Shown here: positions 1 through 7,956 of the stretch, one piece after another
Layout of the letters: each line of letters begins with the position of its first letter
Numbering within the stretch: position 1 is the stretch's first letter
Notes under the pieces: generated by a model
What the model was told of the DNA's origin: nothing
Seen by the model: the letters and a program-made list of their open reading frames with translations, nothing else
Database searches by the model: none
Assembly (NCBI GenBank): GCA_964552465.1
Contig: CAZKGR010000011.1
Span: 31,672 to 95,671 of the forward strand
Source of the DNA: BMS3BBIN04 sp964552465
GTDB taxonomy: Bacteria; Electryoneota; Electryoneia; Electryoneales; Electryoneaceae
Length of the DNA: 64,000 nt
Reading direction: 5' to 3'
Program-made: the position numbers and the translations under genes

Positions 1-2
1 GC

Positions 3-683
3 GACATTCTGGCGACCAGCCCGATGATCGATCCTGACAAGGTTCATGTCATTTACAACGGCGTGGAAACTCCCGGCCCCGGGACAGACGAGACTCGCGC
101 CGCTGTACGGGCTGAATTGAACCTTGAGGACAATGAAATTTTCGTTCTCGGCGCCGGACGGTTGGCTGTCGAAAAACGTTGGCACTGGGTTGTCGAGGCG
201 GTGATGGAGCTGCGCCAACAGGGAGTCCCAATCAGAGCCTTCGTCTTTGGCGGCGGAAATGAAAAATCGAACCTCCTCGACCTGGTCAATAAGCACAATG
301 CGATTGAGTGGGTACATTTCCCGGGATCGACAACTCATGTTGACCGTTATCTGAGCGCTGCGGACATCTCTGTGTTGCCGTCGAAAACAGAAGGCCTGTC
401 CAACTCGATGCTTGAAGCTCTAGGACGTGGTGTCGCGACGTTGGCGACGTCCGCCGGAGGGGCCGCGGAAAAGTTAAAATCTGGACGCGACCTGGTACTG
501 GTCGAAAATGACGATAAGGCCGCGTTCATAGATCAGCTTACCGTTCTTTGCCGCAATTCTGATTTGCGATCCCAGTTAGGCGAACAAGGGCTGAAGGCAG
601 TTCGCCAGGAATTCAGTTGGGAGCGTATGGGGAAGAAGTTGGAAAAGGTGTTGCAACAGCTTGTGGAAGCAAATGAACGTTAG
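3..683 (+). CDS. GT4-family glycosyltransferase, C-terminal part (cut by window start)
   Basis: The reading frame is open from the first bases, so the gene begins upstream and only about 226 residues of the C-terminal half are present. Visible features are the NGV loop typical of GT4 enzymes (VHVIYNGVE), a glycine-rich nucleotide-sugar binding strand (VLGAGRLAVEKR) and the EX7E motif in KTEGLSNSMLEAL, which in this family contacts the donor sugar nucleotide. By family knowledge it transfers a sugar from a nucleotide donor onto a glycan or lipid at the cytoplasmic face of the membrane; the substrate cannot be read. It overlaps the next glycosyltransferase by 11 bases, so the two are probably translationally coupled in a polysaccharide cluster that extends to the left. 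Confidence 0.9.
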   Translation, partial: DILATSPMIDPDKVHVIYNGVETPGPGTDETRAAVRAELNLEDNEIFVLGAGRLAVEKRWHWVVEAVMELRQQGVPIRAFVFGGGNEKSNLLDLVNKHNAIEWVHFPGSTTHVDRYLSAADISVLPSKTEGLSNSMLEALGRGVATLATSAGGAAEKLKSGRDLVLVENDDKAAFIDQLTVLCRNSDLRSQLGEQGLKAVRQEFSWERMGKKLEKVLQQLVEANER

Positions 684-1758
684 CTTCGTTAACTTCGCCA
701 CCGATTGGGGTGGCGGCGAAGGGTGGACGCTTCGTACGGCCGTTGGGTTATATGAGCGGGGCCATGCCGTGCGTTTAGTTGCACGCAAAGATTCTCCGTT
801 CGCCGAAAAAGCGGCCTCCTCTCCCCTGCCCGTTTTAACCCTGCCGATCAGTTACGACTATCACCCCTCGACCATAACCGCGCTGCGCAAGCACCTTCGC
901 GAGACCGCGTGTGACGTCGTTGTTGTCCATCATAACAAGGATGTGCGCACGGCTGGCGTTGCGGCGAAGATGAACGGTGTTCCGGTGGTTCATCGAAACG
1001 GTTTCCCTGTGGTCAAAAACACGTGGCGTCATCGGATTACGATGCGTTTCACCGATCGAATATTGACCAATTCAACGCGAATTCGAGATACGTATCAGGC
1101 GTTGAGCTGGCTGGCGAACAAGCCGATGGATGTGGTCGCCAACGGTATTGATATCAAGACGAGCCCGTTAACAGATCCCAAGCTGCGGGCGAGTTTCGGA
1201 TTTGATGGTAATGCGCTGATCGCCCTGTTTGCCGGGCGATTGACTGGCGTGAAGCGGGTGGATGTGTTGTTGCGCGCATTCGCTGGACTTGGTTCGTCCA
1301 GCAAATGGCGGCTGGTGATTGCCGGGACAGGCGAGCAACGAAACAGGCTTGAGTCGTTGGCAAACGAACTTGATATACAGGAACGGGTGCGCTTCCTCGG
1401 ATATCGTGATGATGCGCGGGCGTTGGCATCGTGCGCCGATCTGGGTGTTCTGCCATCACAGGACGAGGGCATGCCGAACGCGCTGATGGAAGCGATGGCG
1501 GCGAGCACTCCAGTTGCTGCAACCCCGGCTGGTGATGTTGAGCTGCTGCTGGATAACGGAAACGCCGGTTGGATCGTGCCGAAGAGCGAGGTTGAACCGT
1601 GGATCGACCTGTTGGCCAGCCTTGAAGCCAATCCCGCTCGTTTGACCGAGATGGGCGTGAAAGGCAAGGCGCGTGTGCTTGACCAGTTCACCTTCGAGCG
1701 TATGATTGATGGTGTGGAAGAATCGTTGCTATTTACAATCAAGGGCGAATCGTTCTGA
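673..1758 (+). CDS. GT4-family glycosyltransferase
   Basis: A 361-residue GT-B fold glycosyltransferase. The N-terminus (MNVSFVNFATDWGGGEGW) has the Gly-rich acceptor-side loop. A central VVANGIDIK segment and the EX7E motif in QDEGMPNALMEAM (about residues 263-272) mark the donor domain. The ATG at 673 is preferred over the upstream TTG at 661 because family homology begins there and a GGAAG-type ribosome site lies in front of it. The start overlaps the end of the preceding glycosyltransferase, so both probably come from one transcript and act in the same glycan pathway. A 42-bp dispersed palindromic repeat lies just after the stop. The sugar and acceptor are unknown. Confidence 0.92.
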   Translation: MNVSFVNFATDWGGGEGWTLRTAVGLYERGHAVRLVARKDSPFAEKAASSPLPVLTLPISYDYHPSTITALRKHLRETACDVVVVHHNKDVRTAGVAAKMNGVPVVHRNGFPVVKNTWRHRITMRFTDRILTNSTRIRDTYQALSWLANKPMDVVANGIDIKTSPLTDPKLRASFGFDGNALIALFAGRLTGVKRVDVLLRAFAGLGSSSKWRLVIAGTGEQRNRLESLANELDIQERVRFLGYRDDARALASCADLGVLPSQDEGMPNALMEAMAASTPVAATPAGDVELLLDNGNAGWIVPKSEVEPWIDLLASLEANPARLTEMGVKGKARVLDQFTFERMIDGVEESLLFTIKGESF

Positions 1759-1762
1759 CATT

Positions 1763-1804
1763 GGTACCCGTGATAGACCGTCGAAGACGGGTAACGCGGG
1801 CACC
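1763..1804. repeat. Dispersed palindromic repeat, family 1, copy 1
   Basis: The element runs from GGTACCCGTGATAGACC through CGTCGAAGACGG to CGCGGGCACC, with inverted ends of the type GGTGCCCG/CGGGCACC. The same core recurs in opposite orientation at 33754-33880 and 51329-51358, always between genes. It sits 5 bases after a stop codon and may act as an RNA hairpin. Confidence 0.75.
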
Positions 1805-1894
1805 GTCCAAACATCCTCATCCCTCATTCCTGTCTTTTCATTCCTTTTCTTTTTCCTGTGAGCACAGTACCTTGGGGCTATCCGTTATGGGACA

Positions 1895-3016
1895 ATGAAG
1901 CGCACGCTTCGTGGGAGAGGACGGACGTTGGCTTTCCGGGTTGAACAGCCGATTACACACGATAACGCCGAGCTGGTGTATGCGCAGTTGAGTGCGCACG
2001 CCCGCGATCTCGGCGAGGATCTCGTACAGCTGGATCTGTCGGCGTTAAACGAGATCGATTCGGCCGGGCTGGCGGTCTTTCATCGTCTGCACACTGACCT
2101 GCGAATCGATAAGCGCAGGCTGGAATTCCTCAACACACCTGAACGCGCCAAAGCGATGTTCGAGCTATCCCGTTTCGACACCCCCACAGAGGACTCTTCC
2201 GCACCACATGCCCCGCTCAACGAATTTGAGCGCATCGGCCTGATGGCGATGGAAGCGTGGACAGATTTCCGCGACATGCTCGGTTATATCGGTCGAGTTA
2301 CCATTGCTTTACTGTGGAGTTTCAGACATCCCGGAAAAGTCCGCTGGGGCGATGTTGCACGGTATGTGCAGGAAACCGGCGCGAATGCGTTGCCGATTGT
2401 CGGCCTGATGAGCATGCTTGTTGGTTTGGTGATCGCGTTCTCATCTGCCATCCAGTTAGGGCAGATCGGCGCAAACATTTTCATCGTCGACCTGATTGGG
2501 ATTGGTGTGGGACGTGAAATAGGCCCGTTGATGGCAGCTATTTTGCTGATTGCGCGCTCCGGATCTGCGTTCGCGGCCGAGATCGGCACACAGAAAATCA
2601 GCGAAGAGATTGACGCGCTGACGGTTATGGGGCTCAAGCCGATACCCTACCTGGTGATTCCGCGGATCATCGCAACGCTGATAACATTGCCGTTGCTGAC
2701 TATTTTTGCCGACCTGTTTGGCATCATTGGCGGAATGATCATTGCGAATTTCAGTTTGGATGTGACACCCGCTTCTTTCATCACGCGTATGCAGGAGGCG
2801 GTATCGTTGTGGGATATCGCATCTGGTGTGCTGAAATCGTTTTTCTTCGCTGTGTTGATTGCGGGAACGGGTTGCTACCGTGGTATGGAAACCAGTGGCG
2901 GCGCGATGGGTGTGGGGCGTAGTACAACAGCGTCCGTGGTTAGTGGCATATTTCTACTGGTGATAGCAGATTCGGTGTTCGTTATCCTGTTCCATTACCT
3001 GGGATTAAGCTATTGA
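1895..3016 (+). CDS. mlaE: MlaE-type lipid ABC transporter permease with N-terminal STAS domain
   Basis: A 373-residue inner-membrane permease. Residues about 10-95 form a STAS domain (LDLSALNEIDSAGLAVFH, the usual DSAG loop). The rest is the MlaE permease with several membrane segments and the family motif VGREIGPLMAAILLIARSG near residue 203. It heads an operon with the ATPase, the MCE protein and an auxiliary lipoprotein, which together should move phospholipids between inner and outer membranes. STAS-MlaE fusions are known in other bacteria. The ATG at 1895 has only a weak ribosome site. A TTG at 1928, preceded by GGGAGAGGA, also fits and would remove 11 residues that precede the STAS domain. 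Confidence 0.9.
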   Translation: MKRTLRGRGRTLAFRVEQPITHDNAELVYAQLSAHARDLGEDLVQLDLSALNEIDSAGLAVFHRLHTDLRIDKRRLEFLNTPERAKAMFELSRFDTPTEDSSAPHAPLNEFERIGLMAMEAWTDFRDMLGYIGRVTIALLWSFRHPGKVRWGDVARYVQETGANALPIVGLMSMLVGLVIAFSSAIQLGQIGANIFIVDLIGIGVGREIGPLMAAILLIARSGSAFAAEIGTQKISEEIDALTVMGLKPIPYLVIPRIIATLITLPLLTIFADLFGIIGGMIIANFSLDVTPASFITRMQEAVSLWDIASGVLKSFFFAVLIAGTGCYRGMETSGGAMGVGRSTTASVVSGIFLLVIADSVFVILFHYLGLSY

Positions 3017-3789
3017 GCGGCGAACGCGACATCGTGATGCAGGTGCGTGACCTCGAAGTCAGCTACGACGGGAACGTAGTCCTCCAGGACATCAATCTCG
3101 ATGTGCGTGAGGGTGAAATTCTAGTCGTCCTTGGCGAGAGTGGCTGCGGAAAATCGACCTTGCTGCGTCACATGTTGATGCTCCGCCGTCCACAGGGCGG
3201 AACGGTGCATTACGGCGATCTCGATCTGTGCCAGGCTGACGAGGAAGAGCTGGACATTGTGCGTCGAGATTTTGGCGTGTTGTTCCAGTCGGGCGCGTTA
3301 TTTAAGTCGCTGACCCTCGGCGATAATGTTGCGATGCCTGCGCACGAATTTACGCCGTTGTCACATGACACCATCGACGAGCTGGTTCGTCTCAAGCTTG
3401 AGATGGTCGGACTCGGCGGCAAGCAGGAGTTGATGCCGAGCCAGTTGAGCGGCGGGATGCAGAAACGCGGCGGACTTGCGCGTGCGATGGTCCTCGATCC
3501 GAAGGTGCTGTTTTTTGACGAACCGTCCGCCGGCCTTGACCCGGTAACATCCGCGGCGCTGGACCACCTGATCATCACGCTGAATGAATCACTTGGGATT
3601 ACGATGGTAGTCGTGACCCATGAGTTGGAAAGCATTCACGCCATAGCGCACCGTGCGATCATGCTCGGCAAGGATCATGCTGGAATACTGGCTGAAGGCA
3701 CGCCGGACGAATTGCAGAACAGCTATCAGCCACGCGTGCGAGCATTTTTCAACCGTGAACGGTATGACGAGAACGACGAAGCAGCTTGA
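3013..3789 (+). CDS. mlaF: MlaF-type lipid ABC transporter ATP-binding protein
   Basis: A 258-residue ABC ATPase that should power the MlaE permease. Visible motifs are Walker A GESGCGKST (about residue 41), the Q-loop region GVLFQSGALF typical of the Mla/Ttg2 subfamily, the signature LSGGMQKR (about residue 145), Walker B with the catalytic Glu in LFFDEPSAGLDP and the H-loop VVTHEL. The TTG start at 3013 overlaps the mlaE stop (TTGA), which implies translational coupling. GTG at 3034 or ATG at 3037 are alternative starts that still keep the whole domain. Next in the operon is the MCE protein, 80 bases downstream. Confidence 0.92.
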   Translation: MSGERDIVMQVRDLEVSYDGNVVLQDINLDVREGEILVVLGESGCGKSTLLRHMLMLRRPQGGTVHYGDLDLCQADEEELDIVRRDFGVLFQSGALFKSLTLGDNVAMPAHEFTPLSHDTIDELVRLKLEMVGLGGKQELMPSQLSGGMQKRGGLARAMVLDPKVLFFDEPSAGLDPVTSAALDHLIITLNESLGITMVVVTHELESIHAIAHRAIMLGKDHAGILAEGTPDELQNSYQPRVRAFFNRERYDENDEAA

Positions 3790-3869
3790 TCTCGATTGTG
3801 CGGAGGATGGGATGAGATTTATCGCAACATTTGAACTTCAGGCCGTTTATCGCGCCGGGAGGAGCTGCT

Positions 3870-4871
3870 ATGCCTTCGGTTAAAACTAACGCTATCCGTG
3901 TCGGTGCATTCGTGGTCATCGGTGTCACTCTCAGCGTTTTTGCGTTGATTTATTTCGGTGCAACCGATTTGTTCGAGCGCAGTCAGGCTTTTGTCACCTA
4001 TTTCGACGTGTCGGTGCAGGGGCTTAACATCGACAGCCCGGTGAAATATCGCGGGGTAACGGTCGGTCGGGTCGCCAGAATGGAGATTGCCGCTGACGGC
4101 GAACTTATCCAGGTCACGATGGAGCTCGATTCCGACTTTGACGTCGGAGACAGCCTTACGGTGCGCATGAACATCACCGGAATCACGGGCCTGCGCTACC
4201 TCGAGCTTGATTTGTCAACGCCGGCTGAGTTGGACCTGACACCATCCATTCTGTTCGAATTTGAACACCCGTTGATCCCAAGCGTCCCTGGCGGAATTGA
4301 AGAGCTGGAAACCGCGTTGAAGACCGTTTATGAGCGCTTCCTGGAGATTGATGCGGAAGGTATTTCGTATGAAGCGAAAGAGTTCTTCCGCAGTGGTACC
4401 CTGGCCATGTCACACGCTGACAGCGTCCTCATGCAGCCCGACTTTACCCGTTGGGTAAATGATCTGAATCTGGCCATGGCTGATATGCAGGAGATGATCG
4501 CCGGATTGCGAAATCAGCAGATGGATGTTCGTGTTGATTCGATGATGAACGAGCTTCAGTTAGCAACTGTACAAGCCCGTCAGGGCGCAGAACATTTGAA
4601 CGAAGCGTTGGGCATATTGAACCAGGACGTACAGCACCTGCAACTGTCGAAGCGAGCGGATTCGTTGTTTGCCGACATTGACGCGACTTTCGACCAGACG
4701 TCCGCGTTGATGGGTCATTCGCAGTATTCGATTTCACAGGTTGTCGCTCAATTAAGCTACAGCGTGACAGAATTGAACTCGACGCTGGATCAGATGAACG
4801 CGTTGTTGATTTCGCTCGAAGAATATCCAGGCCGAGTTCTTTATTCCACCCCACCAAAGGGCGAAGAGTAG
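3870..4871 (+). CDS. mlaD: MlaD/MCE-domain substrate-binding protein
   Basis: A 333-residue protein with one N-terminal membrane anchor (residues about 8-30), one MCE domain (about 38-118, including SPVKYRGVTVGRV and ITGLRYLELDLS) and a long, mostly helical C-terminal part. MCE proteins form periplasmic rings through which lipids pass, and the permease and ATPase partners lie directly upstream. A strong GGGAGGAG ribosome site (3857-3864) fixes the ATG at 3870 and argues against the longer frame from 3831. A lipoprotein of the ABC_trans_aux type follows 10 bases later. The assignment to the family is secure; the lipid carried and the direction of transport are not readable. Confidence 0.92.
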   Translation: MPSVKTNAIRVGAFVVIGVTLSVFALIYFGATDLFERSQAFVTYFDVSVQGLNIDSPVKYRGVTVGRVARMEIAADGELIQVTMELDSDFDVGDSLTVRMNITGITGLRYLELDLSTPAELDLTPSILFEFEHPLIPSVPGGIEELETALKTVYERFLEIDAEGISYEAKEFFRSGTLAMSHADSVLMQPDFTRWVNDLNLAMADMQEMIAGLRNQQMDVRVDSMMNELQLATVQARQGAEHLNEALGILNQDVQHLQLSKRADSLFADIDATFDQTSALMGHSQYSISQVVAQLSYSVTELNSTLDQMNALLISLEEYPGRVLYSTPPKGEE

Positions 4872-4881
4872 GAGTTGATCG

Positions 4882-5532
4882 ATGAAACGGTTGATTTTTT
4901 TACTATTTGTGCTTCTCCTGCTTGTCGGATGCCTTCGTCTGCCACGGGAGAGTTTTGAAATTGTGCGCTACACCTTCCACCCCTCTGATCTGGCAGGTGC
5001 AGCAGACGTCACCTATGACCAGGCATTACTGATCATGCCGTTCACCTCGTCGTCAGTTCAGCCGGGCGATCGTATAGTCTACCGGAACTCCGGTCAGGAA
5101 ATGGCAACCTACTATTATCACCGCTGGATTGCAGCCCCACAGTTGTTGCTCGGGGATCTTTTAAGCGAAGACTTGACCGAATCAGAATTGTTCGAGGACG
5201 GCGTGTATGTGATGACTTCGAGTGTTGCTCCCAGCCACGAATTACACGGGCGTCTGGTTCATCTGTATGCCGATAACAATCGTGGCGAGGAAGCGGCGGT
5301 CATGGAGATTCTGATTTCTGTATTTGAGCTTGATTCCAAGACATACACTAAAGAGCTCGTAATGCAGAAGCCGTACCGTTACCGCATCGAGCGTGAAAAC
5401 GATAAGGTCAACAGTTATGTTCCGGCCGTGACGGAAGCGGTTGGACAGTGGTTGGTGGACCTCCGGGGTGACTTGACGAATCTGTTGGAAGAAGGGTCCC
5501 GCGCGCCCGTACTTAAGCCGTCGGAGATGTAA
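4882..5532 (+). CDS. ABC transport auxiliary lipoprotein (PqiC/ABC_trans_aux-like)
   Basis: A 216-residue lipoprotein. The signal peptide ends in the lipobox LLVGC with the lipidated Cys at residue 17. The body resembles the ABC_trans_aux family: a pattern of Tyr/His/Arg-Trp (YYYHRWIAAPQLLLGDLL), then a segment for surface or self-interaction, then AAVMEILISVFELD. Proteins of this family sit at the outer membrane as partners of MCE systems, which matches its place directly after mlaD. The ribosome site is AGGAG, 7 bases before the ATG. Its TAA overlaps the next ATG by one base (TAATG). Sequence similarity in this family is low, so the call rests largely on motif pattern plus gene order. Confidence 0.75.
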   Translation: MKRLIFLLFVLLLLVGCLRLPRESFEIVRYTFHPSDLAGAADVTYDQALLIMPFTSSSVQPGDRIVYRNSGQEMATYYYHRWIAAPQLLLGDLLSEDLTESELFEDGVYVMTSSVAPSHELHGRLVHLYADNNRGEEAAVMEILISVFELDSKTYTKELVMQKPYRYRIERENDKVNSYVPAVTEAVGQWLVDLRGDLTNLLEEGSRAPVLKPSEM

Positions 5533-6314
5533 TGGATGCGCCGATTGTTGTTTACCAGATGGGGAATGTCAGGTCAGACGCTCTGGTCAACATGCTAACT
5601 CAGGCCGAAAGCGTAAAGCGGCCTGTTTACCATATGTACACGCTTCGTGACGACGGCATCGGCCGCAACATCGTCGATCATGAAAACTGGGAAGAGAAGC
5701 GCCATATTGTCGACAGTATTAATGTTCGACGGCTGCTGGCCAGCGCGCCGCTGAGCGGCGACCTTCCTCCTGATCAGAAATGGAAATGGATAACACCGGT
5801 CCGTGAACCAATCGCGCGTAACCTTTCCGCTTTCTTCGAGCATCACGAACGCAATATCCCGGATATGATCGAGCGTTGGGAAAACGGCGAACTGACCGTT
5901 GACGAAATCCGCGACTCTTTTATACAGCGCTATGATCATATGATTCCGCTGCGTTGGTTCGATGACGAATACAAAGCGCTGTTCAAGCTGGACGTGTACC
6001 AGGTTCCGTTCGACAAGGATGAAGGTTATATCGTGATGCAGACGAATGTGTTTGACATTCTGCTGGTCCGTTCGGAAGATCTGAGTACGATGCCGGTCGA
6101 ACTTTTCGAGGAGTTTATTGACGCGAAGGGCCTTGAGGTCGGGCAGGTGACGGCCGGTGATAAGAGTCCTTATGCGGCGGTATACAAAGCGTTCAAGGAG
6201 CAGGCGTGTTTCCCGAAACAGTTCGTCAACGCAATGTATGACACACCGTATATGAAAACGTTCTATTCGCCGGAACAGATCGACACCTTCAAACAGATGT
6301 ATGTGGGCGAATAG
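5532..6314 (+). CDS. Putative capsular polysaccharide synthesis / sulfotransferase-like protein
   Basis: A 260-residue cytoplasmic-looking protein that resembles the 'putative capsular polysaccharide synthesis' family, a distant sulfotransferase-like P-loop fold. The N-terminal VVYQMGNVRSDAL would match the phosphate-binding loop for the sulfate donor. TPVREPIARNLSAFF matches the conserved Arg/Ser region that contacts the donor 3'-phosphate in sulfotransferases. It starts inside the lipoprotein stop codon (TAATG), so it appears to be the last gene of the lipid-transport operon, and a GGAG site lies 6 bases ahead of its ATG. Its link to lipid transport is an inference from position only; it might modify a glycan or glycolipid carried by the system. 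It meets the next gene tail to tail with no gap. Confidence 0.65.
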   Translation: MDAPIVVYQMGNVRSDALVNMLTQAESVKRPVYHMYTLRDDGIGRNIVDHENWEEKRHIVDSINVRRLLASAPLSGDLPPDQKWKWITPVREPIARNLSAFFEHHERNIPDMIERWENGELTVDEIRDSFIQRYDHMIPLRWFDDEYKALFKLDVYQVPFDKDEGYIVMQTNVFDILLVRSEDLSTMPVELFEEFIDAKGLEVGQVTAGDKSPYAAVYKAFKEQACFPKQFVNAMYDTPYMKTFYSPEQIDTFKQMYVGE

Positions 6315-6965
6315 CTACCTGATCTGAAACGCAACGCCGATGTTCAGCTTCAGATTGTAAAATTTGTCGAAGCTCTCGCGTTCGAAGCCACGGTTCGATC
6401 CACCGATCCACACTATGTACCCGGGCAACAGCTCGCCGTAAATAGTTAGTCCTTTCCATTGTTGGACCACTAATCCCATACCGAAGTACAATTCAACGCC
6501 GGAAAGCGCGTCCCGGGTAACAGTCGTTTCTTCGATCTCGACCGGTTCGGTGTATTCCCACGCCATGTTGTTGTACGCCAGCCCAAGAGTGAAATACTGG
6601 CCGAGGAATGTGTATTCCGGGGTGGTGTAAGCGTTGTAATCCACGCCGAGCGAAAAGATGTTTACGCCGCCCTCGATACGACTGTTGAGATCGCTGATCA
6701 CGTCCAGTGGTGAGTATGCGTAAGTGAACTGCAGGTCCACCCGGTTTGAATATCCGCCACGGATGCTCGACAGTCCGAATCCGATACCAGCTATGCCCGA
6801 AAAGTCGGCAGTCCACGCCAGCCCCGTGACTGAATTGGCGAACACATATTGTTCCTCGATGGGGTCGAGAGCGTGGGCGGGCACTGCGAAAAGGAACAGG
6901 AAGGTCAACACACCGATCAGTAACGACGCGCGGAACACACTCCAGACACTCGTCTCTGGGATCAT
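6315..6965 (-). CDS. Predicted outer-membrane beta-barrel protein
   Basis: A 216-residue exported protein. A signal peptide (hydrophobic core VFRASLLIGVLTFLFLF, cleavage after VPAHA) is followed by alternating polar/aromatic beta-strand segments such as FTLGLAYNNMAWEYT and LYFGMGLVVQQWKGL. It ends in a strand with a terminal aromatic-x-basic pattern (LNIGVAFQIR), as expected for a small barrel inserted by BamA. The ATG at 6965 was chosen because the signal peptide begins there. Its ribosome site is poor, and a longer frame reaches 7040. A diverged copy of a dispersed repeat lies 18 bases upstream of this start (6984-7016). No family name can be given. Confidence 0.65.
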   Translation of the reverse strand: MIPETSVWSVFRASLLIGVLTFLFLFAVPAHALDPIEEQYVFANSVTGLAWTADFSGIAGIGFGLSSIRGGYSNRVDLQFTYAYSPLDVISDLNSRIEGGVNIFSLGVDYNAYTTPEYTFLGQYFTLGLAYNNMAWEYTEPVEIEETTVTRDALSGVELYFGMGLVVQQWKGLTIYGELLPGYIVWIGGSNRGFERESFDKFYNLKLNIGVAFQIR

Positions 6966-6983
6966 CCTGTAATTCGACGTGTA

Positions 6984-7016
6984 ATCATCCCTGCTCGCGA
7001 TGCGCGCAGGGGTACA
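6984..7016. repeat. Dispersed repeat, family 2, diverged copy
   Basis: ATCATCCCTGCT at the left and GCGCAGGGGTAC at the right match the ends of the copies at 24499-24534 and 58265-58319, with a diverged middle. It occupies the leader region of the barrel gene. Confidence 0.5.
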
Positions 7017-7111
7017 TGTGATGTGAACTCGTCGATTCAAGAATAGCGCCCGTTGATGAGTGAATTGTTATGGGAAAGTACTGGTTTCACAGCGGGGTGC
7101 GGTAGAGATTA

Positions 7112-7143
7112 CCCCCATGAATCCATGAAATGGTTCACGGGGG
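7112..7143. repeat. Palindrome CCCCCATGAATCC / GGTTCACGGGGG
   Basis: An imperfect inverted repeat with a 7-base loop. A similar one (CCCGTGTGAATCCTC / GAGGTTCACAGGG) lies at 24400-24430. Both are intergenic and next to a second short palindrome. Confidence 0.6.
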
Positions 7144-7156
7144 CATATTTCTCCAT

Positions 7157-7179
7157 ACCACGGACCTAAGTCCGTGGTA
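7157..7179. repeat. Palindrome TACCACGGAC-CTAA-GTCCGTGGTA (GAC...GTC family)
   Basis: A near-perfect 10-base inverted repeat. Its core GAC-spacer-GTC is shared with palindromes at 24459-24476, 34753-34772, 51213-51235 and 53631-53652. It lies downstream of rex on the minus strand and could end that transcript. Confidence 0.65.
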
Positions 7180-7249
7180 AGAAGGTTTTGCTCACAGCTC
7201 AAGGCTCACAACTCAGCCTCTAGCCTCCAGGCTCCGGACTCGAGGCTTC

Positions 7250-7915
7250 CTACTGCCCGATCGTCCGTCGTGGCTCGCGTCTGTTGGTTAGTGCGAACGA
7301 CAGCGCTTCAAGTTCAATCGCCATATTTTCGTTTCGCACAAACACTCCATCCGGCACCTGAACCGTAATAGGCGCAAAGTTCAGGAAAGCACGAACTTTC
7401 GATTCTACGAGCTTGTCGACAACGCCCTGCGCGAATTGGGACGGCACGGCGACAATCGCAACGCGAATTTTGTTGACACGAACTTCTTCGTCCGCGTTCG
7501 CAAAATCCTTGACTTCGATGCCGTGGTAGACGTTCCCGACCTTATTCGGATCGTTGTCGAGCACCAGCTTGATCAGGAAGCCCTGCTGGCGGAACTGGTC
7601 GTAGTCGATCAACGCGCGCCCGATGTTACCGGCGCCGACGAGTGCGACATTCCACGTCTTGTTGATCCCGAGGATGCGGGCAATGTTACGTTGCAGGTCG
7701 GCAACGTAATAGCCAAGGCCGCGACGTCCGAACGCGCCGAAGAACGACAGATCCTTGCGCACCTGCGCGGCGGTCAGGCCATTCATATCGGCCAGCTCCT
7801 GGCTGGAGATGGTTCGCATACCCCGGTCGTACGCATACTTCAGCGACCGATAGTACTTACTCAGGCGCCGAACGGTCGCGTCCGAAATCTTGTTCCCGTT
7901 TGTCCCGATTGTCAT
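7250..7915 (-). CDS. rex: Redox-sensing transcriptional repressor Rex
   Basis: A 221-residue Rex protein. The N-terminal winged helix covers about residues 1-80, with the recognition segment AAQVRKDLSFFGAFGRRG that is typical of the family. A Rossmann domain (VALVGAGNIGRAL) follows, and the C-terminal signature NFAPITVQVPDG. Rex senses the NADH/NAD+ ratio and represses fermentation and respiration genes when NAD+ dominates. A GAAAGGA site 7 bases ahead supports the ATG at 7915 over the TTG at 7921. It lies 41 bases after gyrA on the same strand, so the two are probably cotranscribed. A possible Rex-like inverted repeat near 10963-10980 is discussed under findings. Confidence 0.96.
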   Translation of the reverse strand: MTIGTNGNKISDATVRRLSKYYRSLKYAYDRGMRTISSQELADMNGLTAAQVRKDLSFFGAFGRRGLGYYVADLQRNIARILGINKTWNVALVGAGNIGRALIDYDQFRQQGFLIKLVLDNDPNKVGNVYHGIEVKDFANADEEVRVNKIRVAIVAVPSQFAQGVVDKLVESKVRAFLNFAPITVQVPDGVFVRNENMAIELEALSFALTNRREPRRTIGQ

Positions 7916-7956
7916 CGTCAATCCTTTCGCTCGGCCTGATCTGGCCGGGGGTCGAG

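Noticed and set aside
1095..1820. 241-codon open frame on the minus strand
   Set aside because: Antisense to the second glycosyltransferase; Ser/Arg/Pro-rich low-complexity translation typical of shadow frames.
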